Position numbers and translations under genes: made by a program
In this document: one piece after another, positions 5,867-6,225 of the stretch
How the letters are laid out: each line of letters opens with the position of its first letter
Numbering within the stretch: the first letter of the stretch is position 1
NCBI GenBank assembly: GCA_910579015.1
Contig: CAJTRO010000002.1
Location: 147,306 to 153,530 of the forward strand
Reading direction: 5' to 3'
DNA from: an uncultured Dorea sp.
GTDB lineage: Bacteria > Bacillota_A > Clostridia > Lachnospirales > Lachnospiraceae
Length of the DNA stretch: 6,225 bases
The notes under the pieces: generated by a model
What the model saw: the letters and a program-made list of their open reading frames with translations, nothing else
What the model was told of the DNA's origin: nothing
Databases searched by the model: none

Positions 5867-6225
5867 AACTTCGCCCTCTTCTTTCTGCCTGCATTGTCTT
5901 TATCAATCATAGACAGGAACATATCTTCCAAATTATCCGCAGCAAACCCAGACTGCAATGCACTCTGTCGTAATTCGCCCAGACTGCCTTCAAACAACAG
6001 CTGACCATGATTGAGTATTCCTATATCGTCTGCCATCAACTCGATCTCCGACAGCATATGCGAAGAAATAAGAACCGTACAATCGTAAAGACCGGGCAGA
6101 GATTTAATCAGATTTCGGATTTCATGTATGCCGGATGGATCCAGTCCATTCGTAGGCTCGTCTAAAATCAAAATAGGCGGTCTGCCAAGCAAGGCTCCGG
6201 CAAGTCCCAGACGCTGCTTCATGCC
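5863..6225 (-). CDS. Lantibiotic-immunity-type ABC transporter ATPase, C-terminal part
   Basis: Only the last 120 residues plus stop are inside the window; the frame continues through base 6225. The first visible residues, GMKQRLGLA, are the tail of the ABC signature (usually LSxGMKQRL), so the internal ATG at 6222 is not the start, and Walker A and the Q-loop region lie outside. Seen here are Walker B ILILDEP (18-24 of the visible part), D-loop GLDP (27-30) and the H-loop histidine in ISSH (H56), followed by a short C-terminal regulatory tail. GMKQRL and the NGLDPSGIHEIRNLIKSL stretch are typical of ATPases in drug/peptide ABC-2 exporters (BcrA, LanF, CprA). Its stop overlaps the start of the MutE-like permease by 4 bases, confirming that they form one complex. 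The missing N-terminus would show whether it has the E-loop (Glu in place of the Q-loop Gln) known in LanF proteins. Confidence 0.92.
   Translation of the reverse strand, partial: GMKQRLGLAGALLGRPPILILDEPTNGLDPSGIHEIRNLIKSLPGLYDCTVLISSHMLSEIELMADDIGILNHGQLLFEGSLGELRQSALQSGFAADNLEDMFLSMIDKDNAGRKKRAKL

Noticed and set aside
1..6225. Search for lantibiotic precursor, modification genes, transposase, tRNA/rRNA, CRISPR or toxin-antitoxin genes
   Set aside because: None is visible. The gaps on both strands total under 250 bases and hold only regulatory-type motifs.

Overview
The window looks like a chromosomal stretch from a Gram-positive Firmicute, most likely a clostridial or Lachnospiraceae-type gut anaerobe. 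This rests on strong AGGAGG-type ribosome binding sites, the protein families present, moderate G+C, and tight one-strand gene packing. The genus cannot be fixed from sequence alone. Every supported gene lies on the minus strand, so transcription runs from base 6225 towards base 1.

In transcription order there are three blocks. (1) Bases 6225-4363 hold a three-gene ABC-2 type exporter resembling the LanFEG / MutFEG / CprABC lantibiotic-immunity transporters: the C-terminal part of an ATPase (truncated by the window edge) and two small polytopic permeases of the MutE/EpiE and MutG types. The ATPase and first permease overlap by 4 bases, and 13 bases separate the permeases. (2) Bases 4254-2670 hold an OmpR/PhoB-type response regulator and a short histidine kinase with a single membrane segment and no evident sensor domain, 4 bases apart. 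(3) Bases 2586-1 hold a second, unrelated transporter: a complete MacB/LolD-type ATPase and a large FtsX-like permease that overlaps it by 7 bases and runs off the left edge with at least 627 codons.

Only two intergenic gaps are large enough for promoters. The 108-base gap before the response regulator contains a good sigma-A-like promoter (TTGTCG, 17-base spacer, TATATT). A 6-bp-arm dyad fills its spacer, and TATTGTCG direct repeats flank the dyad. The 83-base gap before the second ATPase contains a TATACT -10 box without a good -35, preceded by TTGTAA/TTGCAA repeats one helical turn apart, the pattern expected for activation by an OmpR-type regulator.

The likely theme is defence against, or stress response to, cell-envelope-active peptides. 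One two-component system sits between two mechanistically different ABC transporters and may control one or both. No bacteriocin precursor, modification enzyme, RNA gene, mobile element or CRISPR array is visible.
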